Part shown: positions 9,269-18,614 of the stretch, piece after piece
Layout: the number at the start of each line of letters is the position of its first letter
Position numbering within the stretch: position 1 is the first letter of the stretch
Program-made: the position numbers and the translations under genes
Notes under the pieces: generated by a model
Seen by the model: the letters and a program-made list of their open reading frames with translations, nothing else
Told to the model about the DNA's origin: nothing
The model's database searches: none
From: Bifidobacteriaceae bacterium
GTDB taxonomy: Bacteria > Actinomycetota > Actinomycetes > Actinomycetales > Bifidobacteriaceae
Direction: 5' to 3'
NCBI GenBank assembly: GCA_022650895.1
Contig: JALCQC010000005.1
Span: 1-64,000, forward strand
DNA length: 64,000 nucleotides

Positions 9269-11704
9269 ATGAAAAGAGAGATAGCTATACCTAAAATTGA
9301 GCGGAAGAACTTAGGATTCTTCCGTCTGTTCGTCGCTGTTTTTCTGACAATTGGGATGTTTCTCGTTCCTGGGGTGGTGTCGCGGGAAGCTCATGCTGCT
9401 GGGACCATTGACGGGGAGAACGCAGGTATGGATACCGCGTGGACCGCGTGGACCGAGGGTGACAAAACCATTCCGTTCAGCATGAACGGTGCCGCATCCA
9501 CTGCGACAGTTAGCTTGCCAAAAGGTATGCAGCTGCAGTTTGGCGTGGTGGTGACGGTGACGGAAGATCCTGCTCCGAACCGGTACACCTACCTCTTTAG
9601 GGATGGAACCGGAGTCACATCCGGAACGGGTTATTCGATCGATACTACTGACGTGACGTCTTTGCCAAAGGCCTATATCCCGAGAAGAGAGGACACCCCT
9701 CAGCATTCTTCATCTTATTATTCTTCATCGAACGCTGTTCGTGCCAAGGGAACGATTGCTGACGCTACTAACGCTGGGATAACTCTGGAGTATGAACAGA
9801 CATTGTATTTCTCTTCGTCTGGGATAATTCAGACGACTACGTTCAAGAATGCGGGTACGAAGGTCCTTTCCAACTTCTCTTTGTTGAATAAGGTCGATAC
9901 CATGCTGTCGGGCAACGACAAGATTCCTGTGTATTACGGTGCGAAAAAGTTCCAATACTATCTACGTGATCCTTCGAATGAGATCCAGCGTGACTTGTAT
10001 GTCGAAGCGACAGACGGAAGTGGAGTTGCCAGCTCTCGAGCTGCACGCTATCAGGTTTCTAATCCTCGCGGTATGGCCATTACGGGCCTCGATGATACGT
10101 GGAACCATGCTGAGGGTGATCTTGCTTTCAATGCTGGTGACTCTGAGATCATATTTGTGAATGCTCCTCGGACATTGGGTGCGGGTCAGTCGCAGAGTAC
10201 ACAGTTTCGTGTTTTCTTCAAGGAACACGGTGCAGTCAACATCAGGTATTTGAATAAGGCCACGAAATCTCCCATGAAGGTTCCTGATTCCTTCAAGACT
10301 GCCATTGTGGGGGAGGCTGGCGATCCATATTCCATGACGCAGCCAAGCATTGATGGCTACAGATCTGCCGGTATCGCTGAGGATTCTGCACCGGAGTCAG
10401 GGACATTGACAGCCGATCTTCCGAGTCCCGTCATCAAGTATTTGTATGTGGCGGGGGAGTCTGCTGTCAAGTATGACGGGAACGGTTCGGAGTCAGGGTC
10501 AACGGACGATACGGTTGGTACAACGAATCAGAGTGTGAAGATTGCGGATAACGGTTTTGTTCGTTCGGGTTATTCGTTCACGGGCTGGAATACGAAGGCT
10601 GATGGTTCCGGTACCGCGTATGCGGTAGGTGATCCGTTTGTTTTGACTCCTTCTGAGTTGAAGTTGTTTGCGCAGTGGAAGGCTGATCCCTCTGCTGTCA
10701 CGTATGACGGGAATGGGGCTGAGTCTGGTTCGGTGAATGACACCGTTGGTGTGACCGATGAGAGTGTGTCGGTTGCCGATAATGGCTTCACCCGTGATGG
10801 TTATACCTTTACGGGTTGGAACACGGCTGCTGATGATTCAGGTACCGCGTACGAGGCTGGTGACGACGTTACATTGCCTGCTGCTGGTCTGAAGCTGTTT
10901 GCTCAGTGGAAGGCCGACGAAGCTGACATCACCTATGACGGGAATGGTTCGGAGTCCGGTTTAACTGAAGACACTGCTGGTGTGACTGATCAGACTGTCG
11001 CGGTTGCCGATAATGGCTTCACCCGTGATGGTTATACCTTTACGGGTTGGAACACGGCTGCTGATGGTTCAGGTACGGCGTATGCGGCTGGCGATGAAGT
11101 TGTGTTGACCCCTTCGGAGCTGAAGCTGTTTGCTCAGTGGAAGGCCGATGAGGCTGACATCACGTACGACGGAAACGGTTCAGAGTCGGGTTCGGTGGAT
11201 GACACTGTTGGTGTGACCGACGGGAGTGTGTCGGTTGCGGAGAATGGTTTCGTGCGTGACGGCTACACCTTCACGGGTTGGAACACGGCTGCTGACGGTT
11301 CCGGCACTGCGTATGCGGCTGGTGATGAAGTTGTGCTGACCCCTTCGGAGCTGAAACTGTATGCACAGTGGGAGGTAGAGAAGACGCCTGTCACTCCAGA
11401 GAATCCTGCTGCGACGGTGACGCCCGGCGCTTCTGCTTCTGACTCGACGCCTGGTTCAGATACAACTTCTGGTTCTCCTTCTTCGAAGGTGACTCCTGGA
11501 GCGACTGCTTCGAAGTTGGCTCCTAGCTCATCGTCGGCGGGTGTCGAGAAGAAGACAAATTCGTTGTTGGCTCGGACGGGTGCCGATGTTGGCGTGTTCG
11601 CTGTCATCGCGCTGCTAGCTGTGTTTGTTGGTGCGGTTGCGCTGATGGTTTCGAAGGAACGTCGTGCCAGTGTTGCTGGTTCTCACGTTTCTCGGAGGTT
11701 CTAA
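9269..11704 (+). CDS. Secreted, sortase-anchored repeat protein (LAxTG signal)
   Basis: 811 residues. A long signal peptide ends near AHA-AG (about residue 45). A beta-rich N-terminal region (about 47-330) has no family I recognise. A MucBP-like stretch (VNIRYLNKATKSP, about 325-395) follows, then four 77-residue repeats of the InlB B-repeat / Listeria-Bacteroides type from about 402 to 709, each with YDGNG, GYTFTGWNT, DGSGTAY and LKLFAQW. A Ser/Thr/Pro-rich wall-spanning segment leads to LARTG (767-771), a hydrophobic helix and an Arg-rich tail. LAxTG is the signal of actinobacterial class E sortases. A role in adhesion is likely by family. Codon usage is lower in GC than the flanking genes. 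Confidence 0.85.
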   Translation: MKREIAIPKIERKNLGFFRLFVAVFLTIGMFLVPGVVSREAHAAGTIDGENAGMDTAWTAWTEGDKTIPFSMNGAASTATVSLPKGMQLQFGVVVTVTEDPAPNRYTYLFRDGTGVTSGTGYSIDTTDVTSLPKAYIPRREDTPQHSSSYYSSSNAVRAKGTIADATNAGITLEYEQTLYFSSSGIIQTTTFKNAGTKVLSNFSLLNKVDTMLSGNDKIPVYYGAKKFQYYLRDPSNEIQRDLYVEATDGSGVASSRAARYQVSNPRGMAITGLDDTWNHAEGDLAFNAGDSEIIFVNAPRTLGAGQSQSTQFRVFFKEHGAVNIRYLNKATKSPMKVPDSFKTAIVGEAGDPYSMTQPSIDGYRSAGIAEDSAPESGTLTADLPSPVIKYLYVAGESAVKYDGNGSESGSTDDTVGTTNQSVKIADNGFVRSGYSFTGWNTKADGSGTAYAVGDPFVLTPSELKLFAQWKADPSAVTYDGNGAESGSVNDTVGVTDESVSVADNGFTRDGYTFTGWNTAADDSGTAYEAGDDVTLPAAGLKLFAQWKADEADITYDGNGSESGLTEDTAGVTDQTVAVADNGFTRDGYTFTGWNTAADGSGTAYAAGDEVVLTPSELKLFAQWKADEADITYDGNGSESGSVDDTVGVTDGSVSVAENGFVRDGYTFTGWNTAADGSGTAYAAGDEVVLTPSELKLYAQWEVEKTPVTPENPAATVTPGASASDSTPGSDTTSGSPSSKVTPGATASKLAPSSSSAGVEKKTNSLLARTGADVGVFAVIALLAVFVGAVALMVSKERRASVAGSHVSRRF
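10472..11395 (+). repeat. Four tandem 231-bp coding repeats
   Basis: Repeat units begin at 10472, 10703, 10934 and 11165, an exact 231-base (77-codon) spacing each time. Units 2 and 3 share a long identical run through the GYTFTGWNTAAD segment (about 10770-10834 and 11001-11065), which suggests recent duplication or gene conversion. Copy-number change by recombination would keep the frame. Confidence 0.9.
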
Positions 11705-11785
11705 GCAATGAAGTACTAAGCGCTGGAGAAGAAGTGAAGTGGGTCATCCTGTGAAGTGTTGTTGCTGAACGGGCGAGCCTCACGG

Positions 11786-11813
11786 AGGGGGAGCCTTTTG
11801 GCTCCCCCTTTTT
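11786..11813 (+). terminator. Rho-independent terminator of the surface protein gene
   Basis: A perfect 10-bp GC-rich stem (AGGGGGAGCC, 11786-11795, with GGCTCCCCCT, 11800-11809) closes a TTTT loop and is followed by a T run. It is placed about 80 bases after the stop of the surface protein gene. Confidence 0.9.
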
Positions 11814-12052
11814 ATATGTGAATTTACATATATGAGGTGCGCAGTACTCTCACAGAACGTCGGTTGCGGGTGGAAGGCAAGTTTTAATGGGTCAGTTGTG
11901 CAGAAACAGGATAGTCGCATATAGAGAGTGCCCAGTGTGCGAGGAGAATGGTCGGGTTGGGCTGGGGGCATCTTGCCACAGAGTCATGCAGCATGGTTGT
12001 GCGGCAGCGCCACACAAGTGTGAAAATTTCACTGGTGTCTGTGCGCGGGTGT

Positions 12053-12058
12053 TATGAT
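12053..12058 (+). promoter_or_regulatory. Probable -10 box of the ileS transcript
   Basis: TATGAT at 12053-12058 would start transcription near 12065, just before the T-box leader. The -35 region is poor. The 230 bases before it (from 11820) hold no gene that I can support. Confidence 0.4.
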
Positions 12059-12064
12059 AGCCGG

Positions 12065-12334
12065 CAGTAGTTCGCATTGATCCGTCATCAGCGGGGAGCT
12101 TCCGGAAGAACGAAACAAGCAGCGTGCGGCACGTCTCAGGTAGTCATCATTTGAGACAGGGTGGCAGGTGGTTAGTTTCTATTAGACCCGGCGGGGAAGG
12201 CCCGACATAGCTGGTTTTGAGTGACCGATCGGCACTGCTTCGGCAACGTCAGGTTCGGTAAGCGGGGTGGTACCGCGGTTGGCGCATCAGCGTGAATCGT
12301 CCTCGTGGATGACACACATCACGAGGAGATACAG
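12065..12334 (+). promoter_or_regulatory. Translational T-box riboswitch of ileS
   Basis: The T-box core GGGTGGTACCGCG lies at 12265-12277, with the TGGT bulge that reads the 3' end of uncharged tRNA. An ultra-short Stem I is formed by GTCTCA (12133-12138) and TGAGAC (12152-12157); its loop carries an ATC (12146-12148), an isoleucine specifier. There is no terminator. Instead TCCTCGTG (12300-12307) pairs perfectly with CACGAGGA (12320-12327), hiding the GAGGAG ribosome binding site. This is the arrangement of actinobacterial ileS leaders, where uncharged tRNA-Ile frees the ribosome binding site rather than preventing termination. Confidence 0.88.
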
Positions 12335-15300
12335 GTGAGCGATACTCCAGTTTCCGCCAGCGGCAGCGAGCAGACCAGCGGTTCCGTATATCCAAAGGTC
12401 GCCATGAGCGAGGCGACATCCACAGTGAATCCCGGCCCTGACTTCCCCAAGGAAGAGGAGAACGTCCTCGGCTATTGGGACAAGGACGACACCTTCAAGA
12501 AGTCGATCGAAAGGCGTCCTTCCGGCGATCACGCACAGAACGAATTCGTCTTCTTCGATGGCCCGCCCTTTGCGAACGGACTTCCTCACTACGGCCATTT
12601 GCTGACAGGCTACGCCAAGGATGTCATTCCTCGGTACCAGACCATGAAGGGTCACAGGGTCGATCGCGTCTTCGGTTGGGATACTCACGGTCTTCCTGCT
12701 GAACTTGAAGCCGAGAAGGAACTTGGCATCGAGAATAAGTCGCAGATCGACGACATGGGCATCGCGGAGTTCAACGACGCCTGCCGCCGTTCCGTCATGA
12801 AGTATTCGGGTGAGTGGAAGAGCTACGTTCATCGTCAGGCACGCTGGGTCGATTTCGACCGCGGCTACAAGACCATGAACCTCACTTACATGGAATCCGT
12901 CATCTGGGCCTTCAAAAAGCTGTATGACAAGGGCCTTGCCTATCAGGGTTACCGCGTTCTGCCGTACTGCCCCAAGGACGAGACTCCGCTGAGTAACCAC
13001 GAGCTGCGCATGGACGCCGACGTCTATCAGGACCGTCAGGACACCACCGTCTCCGTGGCCGTCAAGCTCAAGAACGAGGCCGATGCCTACGCCGTCTTCT
13101 GGACCACCACGCCATGGACCGTGCCCTCCAACCTCGCCATCGTGGTGGGGCCTGACATCGACTATGTGGAGGTCGCCCCTACTTCCGGCAAGCTTGCAGG
13201 CAAGAAATTCTACTTTGCCAAGGCACTGGTGGGCTCCTACGAAAAGGAATTGGGCGAGGACTACGAAGTGGTCCGTGAACTCAAGGGTTCCGAGATGGAG
13301 GGCTGGGAGTACTGGCCCGTCTTCACCTACGAGAGTGCAGAAGATGCCCCCGAGAGCATCAAGCCCGGTCCGAACGCCTATAAGATCTACACCGCTGACT
13401 ACGTCGACACTGTTGAGGGTTCCGGTCTGGTTCATCAGGCTCCCTATGGCGAAGACGATATGAACACGTTGAAGGCGCATGACATCAACGCCGCAGATCT
13501 TCTGGACGCCGGTGCCCACTTCACCTCCGTCATCCCCGATTACGAGGGAATGCAGGTCTTCGACGCCAACATGCCCATCATCCGCAACCTCCGCGCCGGT
13601 GACGGCCCACTCGCTGACATTCCCGAGGACCGCAAGGCAATCCTCGTTCAGGAGAAGTCATATGTGCACAGCTACCCGCATTGCTGGCGCTGCGGAACCC
13701 CGCTGATCTACAAGCCGGTGTCCAGCTGGTTCATTCGCGTCACTGCGTTCAAGGACCGCATGCTGGAGCTCAATCAGCAGATCAACTGGATCCCCGAGAA
13801 CGTGAAGGACGGCCAATTCGGCAAGTGGCTGGCAAACGCCCGCGATTGGTCCATCTCCCGCAACCGGTACTGGGGCTCACCCATTCCGGTATGGGTCTCC
13901 GATGATCCCAAGTACCCCCGTATCGATGTGTATGGTTCGTTGGAGGAGCTCAAGAGGGACTTCGGTAAGTACCCCACCGACAGGGATGGCAACGTCAACC
14001 TGCACCGTCCTTGGATCGACGAGTTGACCCGTCCAAACCCTGACGACCCGACCGGCAAGTCTCAGATGCACCGCATCTCCGACATCTTCGACGTGTGGTT
14101 CGACTCCGGCTCCATGCCCTTCGCGCAGGCACACTACCCCTTTGAGAACAAGGAATGGTTCGAGACGCACTACCCCTGCGATTATGTGGTGGAGTACATC
14201 GGCCAGACCCGCGGTTGGTTCTATGTGCAGCACGTCCTCGGAACGGCGCTTTTCGACAAGCCCGTCTTCAAGAACGTGATGTGCCATGGCATCGTCCTGG
14301 GTGACGACGGCGAAAAGATGAGCAAACATCTGCACAACTATCCGGACGTCTCCTTCGTCTTCGACAAATACGGTTCCGACGCCATGCGCTGGTTCCTCAT
14401 GAGTTCGCCGGTTCTTCGCGGTGGCAATCTTATCGTGACGGAAAACGCTATTCGCGACACAGTGCGTCAGGTGCTGCTGCCGGTGTGGTCCAGCTACTAC
14501 TTCTTCAGCCTCTACGCCAACGCTGCGAACGGTGGCAAGGGTTTCAACGCCCGTCACCTGCGTGCCGACGAGGTTGAGGGGTTGCCGAATATGGATCGTT
14601 ATCTGCTGGCGCGTCTGCACCGGCTGGTGACAACCGTCCAGAAGGATTTGGATGCATACGCCATCGCCGATGCGTGCGCCGCCACTTCCGACTTCATCGA
14701 TGTGCTGACCAACTGGTACATCCGCAACACCCGCGACCGCTTCTGGAAGGAGGACGAGCAGGCCTTCAACACTCTGTACACGGCGCTTGAGGTGTTCACG
14801 CGTACCGTTGCCCCGCTGATGCCAATGGAAGCGGAGACGATCTGGCGTGGTCTCACCGGCGGCGAGTCGGTGCACCTTGCCGACTGGCCGTTCCTGGCGG
14901 ATGAGAAGACGGGGGAGACAACGGAGCTGGGCAGCGTCGTCACCGACGATCCTGCTCTGGTCGAGTCCATGGAGAAGGTGCGTGAGGTCGTTTCCGCAAC
15001 GCTGTCACTGCGCAAGAACCAGAAGATCCGTGTGCGTCAGCCGCTTTCCAAACTCACTGTGGTGGTGGAGGACGTCGAAGGAGTAAAGGCCTACACGGAT
15101 CTGCTCGTTAACGAGCTCAACGTGAAGTCGATTGAGTTCTCCACCCTCGAGGACGCCAAGCAGCATGGTCTGGAACTTGTTTCCGAGCTTCGTGTCAATG
15201 CGCGTGCTGCCGGCCCTCGTCTGGGCAAGAATGTCCAGTTCGCCATCAAGGCTTCCAAGACGGGCGCATGGAAGCAGGACGTTTCCGGAGCCGTCACCGT

Positions 15301-15688
15301 GGAGACGCCGGCGGGTTCGTTGGCGTTGGAGGACGGCGAATACGAGGTGAAGCACAGCGTCCGTGAAAGCAATGAGCACGAACAGGCCAACACTGCTTCC
15401 AACGCGTTGCCCACGGGAGGCTTCGTTCTGCTCGATACCGAGCTCACCGCGGATCTCGAGGCCGAGGGTTGGGCGCGTGACGCCATCCGTTCCGTTCAGG
15501 ACGCACGTAAGGATGCGGGGCTGGAGATCTCCGACCGCATCTCGCTCACGCTCTCCGTTCCCACGGAGGATGTCGCCGCTGCCGAGCAGTTCCGCGATCT
15601 CATTGCCTCTGAAACGCTCTCCACGAGTCTCACGATCATGCCGGCTGAAGGATCTTCTGAGCTTGAGGTCACTGTAGCCAAGGCATAG
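12335..15688 (+). CDS. ileS: Isoleucyl-tRNA synthetase
   Basis: 1117 residues from the GTG at 12335. An upstream in-frame GTG at 12305 is rejected because it lies inside the sequestering hairpin, whereas GAGGAG sits six bases before 12335. The class I signature HYGH (in [12 protein letters not shown], near residue 87) and the KMSKH loop near 660 are present, with a large editing domain between them ([15 protein letters not shown]) and a C-terminal anticodon-binding domain. The enzyme charges tRNA-Ile in the cytoplasm and clears misactivated valine. Expression is controlled by the T-box leader; a strong terminator follows. Confidence 0.97.
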   Translation: MSDTPVSASGSEQTSGSVYPKVAMSEATSTVNPGPDFPKEEENVLGYWDKDDTFKKSIERRPSGDHAQNEFVFFDGPPFANGLPHYGHLLTGYAKDVIPRYQTMKGHRVDRVFGWDTHGLPAELEAEKELGIENKSQIDDMGIAEFNDACRRSVMKYSGEWKSYVHRQARWVDFDRGYKTMNLTYMESVIWAFKKLYDKGLAYQGYRVLPYCPKDETPLSNHELRMDADVYQDRQDTTVSVAVKLKNEADAYAVFWTTTPWTVPSNLAIVVGPDIDYVEVAPTSGKLAGKKFYFAKALVGSYEKELGEDYEVVRELKGSEMEGWEYWPVFTYESAEDAPESIKPGPNAYKIYTADYVDTVEGSGLVHQAPYGEDDMNTLKAHDINAADLLDAGAHFTSVIPDYEGMQVFDANMPIIRNLRAGDGPLADIPEDRKAILVQEKSYVHSYPHCWRCGTPLIYKPVSSWFIRVTAFKDRMLELNQQINWIPENVKDGQFGKWLANARDWSISRNRYWGSPIPVWVSDDPKYPRIDVYGSLEELKRDFGKYPTDRDGNVNLHRPWIDELTRPNPDDPTGKSQMHRISDIFDVWFDSGSMPFAQAHYPFENKEWFETHYPCDYVVEYIGQTRGWFYVQHVLGTALFDKPVFKNVMCHGIVLGDDGEKMSKHLHNYPDVSFVFDKYGSDAMRWFLMSSPVLRGGNLIVTENAIRDTVRQVLLPVWSSYYFFSLYANAANGGKGFNARHLRADEVEGLPNMDRYLLARLHRLVTTVQKDLDAYAIADACAATSDFIDVLTNWYIRNTRDRFWKEDEQAFNTLYTALEVFTRTVAPLMPMEAETIWRGLTGGESVHLADWPFLADEKTGETTELGSVVTDDPALVESMEKVREVVSATLSLRKNQKIRVRQPLSKLTVVVEDVEGVKAYTDLLVNELNVKSIEFSTLEDAKQHGLELVSELRVNARAAGPRLGKNVQFAIKASKTGAWKQDVSGAVTVETPAGSLALEDGEYEVKHSVRESNEHEQANTASNALPTGGFVLLDTELTADLEAEGWARDAIRSVQDARKDAGLEISDRISLTLSVPTEDVAAAEQFRDLIASETLSTSLTIMPAEGSSELEVTVAKA

Positions 15689-15696
15689 AAAGATAA

Positions 15697-15750
15697 TGGG
15701 GCCCGTCACTTTGTTCAAGGAGATGAGAAGTGGCGGGCCCCAAGTTTTTT
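15697..15750 (+). terminator. Terminator between ileS and the convergent GH5 gene
   Basis: A 14-bp stem (15697-15710 with 15729-15742, one G-T pair) rich in GGGCCC is followed by AAGTTTTTT on the plus strand. It ends ileS and may also limit readthrough from the convergent glycosidase gene. Confidence 0.9.
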
Positions 15751-15761
15751 CAGATAGTGGA

Positions 15762-16826
15762 TTAGTGATCGAAGAGAGCTGAGATCAACTCAGGATGAAC
15801 GGCTTCTCCTGCGGCATCAAGCAATCCGAAATCAAGGGTCTTGTAGTTCCATAGGGCATGTCCGAATCCACAGGAATCTGCCAAATGCTCAAAATCTTTG
15901 ATCCACTTAGCGGCTTCGAGTGGGGGAGCGCTGTCGATAACGCCGAATTCTCCGCAGTACAGTTCTTTACCCGAGTATTTAGAGAAGGTAAACGCGTCGG
16001 AGAGAAGCCGTTGCATGAGAGAGAAATCGTTCGTCTCCTCTTCAGCGGTGAGCGAGTGCTTGCTGAGCCACTGGGGATGCAAGTGCAAGTAGTCTCGGAA
16101 GGAAGAGATATCTCCCGGATAAGTCACGGTCGTGTCGAAGTCGCTAAACTCCTCGCTGAAGTGCGCGTGCTGGTGGGTAAAAACCTGAGGGTCGTAGTAG
16201 TGGAAGTTATAGAAAACGTGGCTGTCTTCAACAATGTTGAGTTCAGGAAGGTAATCAACGCTGTTCTGATGGTTGCTTCCCACTAGTATCCATCGATCAG
16301 CATCGATCTGCCGAATGCTGTGAATTGCTTTGAGATAGAGGCGTCGCCAGAGGTAAGAACTCGCATCTGAGATTTCGTTGAAGAGCTCGAACATAAGAAA
16401 ATCGCCAGGATATTCCACGAATTGTTGTGCGAACGAACTCCAGAAGTGCAAGAAGCGAGCCTCAAGATCGGGCCTTGTTAGCAACGGAATGGGAGTGGAC
16501 ATCTCTCCATAGATGTTGCCTTCGAAATCGTGGAGATCGATGATGATGTTGAGTCCACGATGAGCGCACCAACTAATACAGCGCTGAAGGGCTTCCATTG
16601 CTTCAGGGAGCAAGTTACCATGAGGGTCCAGCAGATGGCGTCCATCTATGGGAAGTCGAACATGATCAAGGCCCCAGTGAGAAATCCTGTCGATGTCTTC
16701 TTCGGTGATGAAGGTCTCGAAATGTTTTTTCCTTTGTGATTCGTTGAAGGGAGCGGGTTCGTTGATATCGTATTGAGCGAGCCAACCGCCAAGATTGATG
16801 CCGTTTCGGTACTTCTCTAAAATCAT
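15762..16826 (-). CDS. Glycoside hydrolase family 5, intracellular
   Basis: 354 residues without signal peptide. The GH5 opening NGINLGGWLAQYD and DHVRLPIDG are present, the acid/base glutamate is in FELFNEISD (about residue 150) and the nucleophile glutamate in YCGEFGVID near 300. GH5 enzymes cleave beta-1,4 or beta-1,3 glucans and mannans. A cytoplasmic member next to a sugar ABC importer suggests hydrolysis of imported beta-linked oligosaccharides. It is the last gene of a leftward operon (binding protein, two permeases, GH5), with AAAGG six bases before its ATG. GC content is visibly lower than in ileS. Confidence 0.88.
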   Translation of the reverse strand: MILEKYRNGINLGGWLAQYDINEPAPFNESQRKKHFETFITEEDIDRISHWGLDHVRLPIDGRHLLDPHGNLLPEAMEALQRCISWCAHRGLNIIIDLHDFEGNIYGEMSTPIPLLTRPDLEARFLHFWSSFAQQFVEYPGDFLMFELFNEISDASSYLWRRLYLKAIHSIRQIDADRWILVGSNHQNSVDYLPELNIVEDSHVFYNFHYYDPQVFTHQHAHFSEEFSDFDTTVTYPGDISSFRDYLHLHPQWLSKHSLTAEEETNDFSLMQRLLSDAFTFSKYSGKELYCGEFGVIDSAPPLEAAKWIKDFEHLADSCGFGHALWNYKTLDFGLLDAAGEAVHPELISALFDH

Positions 16827-16841
16827 TGTTTACCTTTGCTT

Positions 16842-17675
16842 TTAACCTTTCACCGCAGAGTCGGCGGTTCCTTTTATGAAGTATTTCTGTAGGAAGAGGA
16901 ACATGAGAATCATGGGAAGTGTGGCAACACATGCTGCCGCCGCCGCCCCATTGAGATTGTTGGCTCCCGATGAGAAATACTGGGAAATAGTGAGAGTGAG
17001 GGTGTACATCTCTGGTTTCTGAAGAATATAGAGTGAATATCCATATTCGTTCCACATACCCACTCCGTTAAGAATGACAATGGTCGCTATTGCCGGCTTC
17101 AGCTGGGGCAGAATGATGTAGAAGAAAGTCTGCAAAGTATTGCAGCCATCTATCTGGCTTGCCTCATCGAGGGAGCGGGGAATGGTCCTGATGAATTTCG
17201 TGAAGAAATATATTGGCATCGGGAGGCCGAAGGCGGCAGATACGATAATCATTCCCCAATAGGTTGATGTTGCATGCATGGAGATCAAGGTCGAATAGAC
17301 GCCCACAAGAATGCTGAGCGGTGGAATCATCATGACACCCATCATGATGGCATTGATAAGGCTGTTAAAACGTGAACGGTGCCGTGCGAGCGGGTAGGCG
17401 GCCATGCACCCCAGAATTACTTCGATGGCGACAGTGGCGATGGTGATGATGGCAGTGTTGAGAAGTGCTCGGCCGATGCTTCCCTCTGCGAAAAGCTCAG
17501 TGAAATTTCCCCAGTAAAGGCTGGTGGGAAGTTGAAGACGGGATGATGTGTCCGTCATTTTCTTTAACGCCATGGTGACGAGGACATAGAGGGGAAGGCA
17601 GTAAACCACCACGATGAGAATGCTCAGGAGATACTTCCACCAGTTCTTGGCGAAGCGATGGTCAATGGTGTTCAT
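16842..17675 (-). CDS. Carbohydrate ABC transporter permease, MalG type
   Basis: 277 residues with six membrane helices. The EAA loop that docks the ATPase reads SLDEASQIDGCNTLQTFFYI near residue 190. The start is taken as the ATG at 17673-17675, two bases beyond the stop of the other permease, with GAGG seven bases upstream; a TTG just before it is less likely. With the MalF-type partner it forms the pore of a CUT1 importer. The ATPase is not encoded here, so a shared MsiK-like ATPase elsewhere is likely, as is usual in actinobacteria. The TAA stop lies between two CCTTT words that may be another stop-proximal duplication. Confidence 0.9.
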   Translation of the reverse strand: MNTIDHRFAKNWWKYLLSILIVVVYCLPLYVLVTMALKKMTDTSSRLQLPTSLYWGNFTELFAEGSIGRALLNTAIITIATVAIEVILGCMAAYPLARHRSRFNSLINAIMMGVMMIPPLSILVGVYSTLISMHATSTYWGMIIVSAAFGLPMPIYFFTKFIRTIPRSLDEASQIDGCNTLQTFFYIILPQLKPAIATIVILNGVGMWNEYGYSLYILQKPEMYTLTLTISQYFSSGANNLNGAAAAACVATLPMILMFLFLQKYFIKGTADSAVKG

Positions 17676-17677
17676 TA

Positions 17678-18550
17678 TCAAGCCTCGATTTCATGTTTGG
17701 AGAAGAAGCTGTTGAAAACTCCCGCCACAACAACGATGAGCACAAAGGTGATAATTCCGATTGCTGAGGAGTATCCGGCGTTCTGAGCTTGGAAATATTG
17801 ATTCGAGATATAGGTAGAAAGTGAATGAGTGGCGAATCCTGGTCCTCCGCTAGTCAGCGACTGAATGACATCGAAGAGCTTAAGGCCGCCAATGAGATTC
17901 ATCACTACCGCTGTCGACATGGCTGGGACAATGAGTGGAATGGTGATATTCCAGAAGCATCGCCAGTGGTTTGCTCCATCAAGGGTTGCTGCTTCATAGT
18001 AGGAAGTCGAAATGCTTTGAAGGCCAGCCATGTAAATCACCATGCTGATTCCGGTATATTGCCAGACGTTGATGAAGGTGATGATGCCGACGGCTCGCCA
18101 TCTATCTGCCATGAAATCAAGAGGAGCTTGCCCCAACCAGCCGAGAATCTCATTGAATACGCCACCGTCGTATTGCACGAAGTAGTAAATGATGTAGCCC
18201 ATGATGAGGCCGGCGATCATAACGGGCAGATAGACAAAGGTGCGCACAACAGAATGCCCGCGGAATTTTGAATTAAGAAATACTGCCAGAAGCAAACCAA
18301 AGAGATTCTGGAAAAATGCGCTCCCGAATCCATAGATCAGAGTGTTGAGCAAGGCAGTATGAAGATTGCCATCTTTTAGCATGTTGAAGAAATTGGAGAA
18401 CCCAACGAAGTTTAAATGCTGTGAGTAGCCATTCCAATCGGTAAATGCGATATAGATCGCTTGTCCGAGAGGGTAGGCGACAAAAACGAGCATGAGAATC
18501 AGCGCTGGAATGTAAAAAAGATTAATAGTTGAACCGTTTTTCAGTTTCAT
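17678..18550 (-). CDS. Carbohydrate ABC transporter permease, MalF type
   Basis: 290 residues with six membrane helices and the EAA loop SYYEAATLDGANHWRCFW near residue 200. The chosen start is the ATG at 18548-18550, preceded by AAGGA with six bases between; the longer frame to 18577 would begin inside an intercistronic hairpin. It pairs with the MalG-type permease downstream to import an oligosaccharide delivered by the lipoprotein. Confidence 0.9.
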   Translation of the reverse strand: MKLKNGSTINLFYIPALILMLVFVAYPLGQAIYIAFTDWNGYSQHLNFVGFSNFFNMLKDGNLHTALLNTLIYGFGSAFFQNLFGLLLAVFLNSKFRGHSVVRTFVYLPVMIAGLIMGYIIYYFVQYDGGVFNEILGWLGQAPLDFMADRWRAVGIITFINVWQYTGISMVIYMAGLQSISTSYYEAATLDGANHWRCFWNITIPLIVPAMSTAVVMNLIGGLKLFDVIQSLTSGGPGFATHSLSTYISNQYFQAQNAGYSSAIGIITFVLIVVVAGVFNSFFSKHEIEA

Positions 18551-18563
18551 GGCCATTCCTTGG

Positions 18564-18596
18564 AGGAGGGAATGCATGTGTTTGTCATTCCCTCCT
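18564..18596 (-). terminator. Intercistronic hairpin between binding protein and permease genes
   Basis: A perfect 11-bp inverted repeat (AGGAGGGAATG, 18564-18574, with CATTCCCTCCT, 18586-18596) lies between the binding protein stop and the permease start. It lacks a T tract. Such hairpins commonly stabilise or partly terminate the message so that the binding protein exceeds the permeases; that role is inferred. Confidence 0.65.
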
Positions 18597-18614
18597 TGAG
18601 TTTTATGAAAAGAA

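Noticed and set aside
12287-13519. A 410-codon minus-strand frame over the start of ileS
   Set aside because: Antisense to the ileS coding sequence and the T-box leader, so not a gene.
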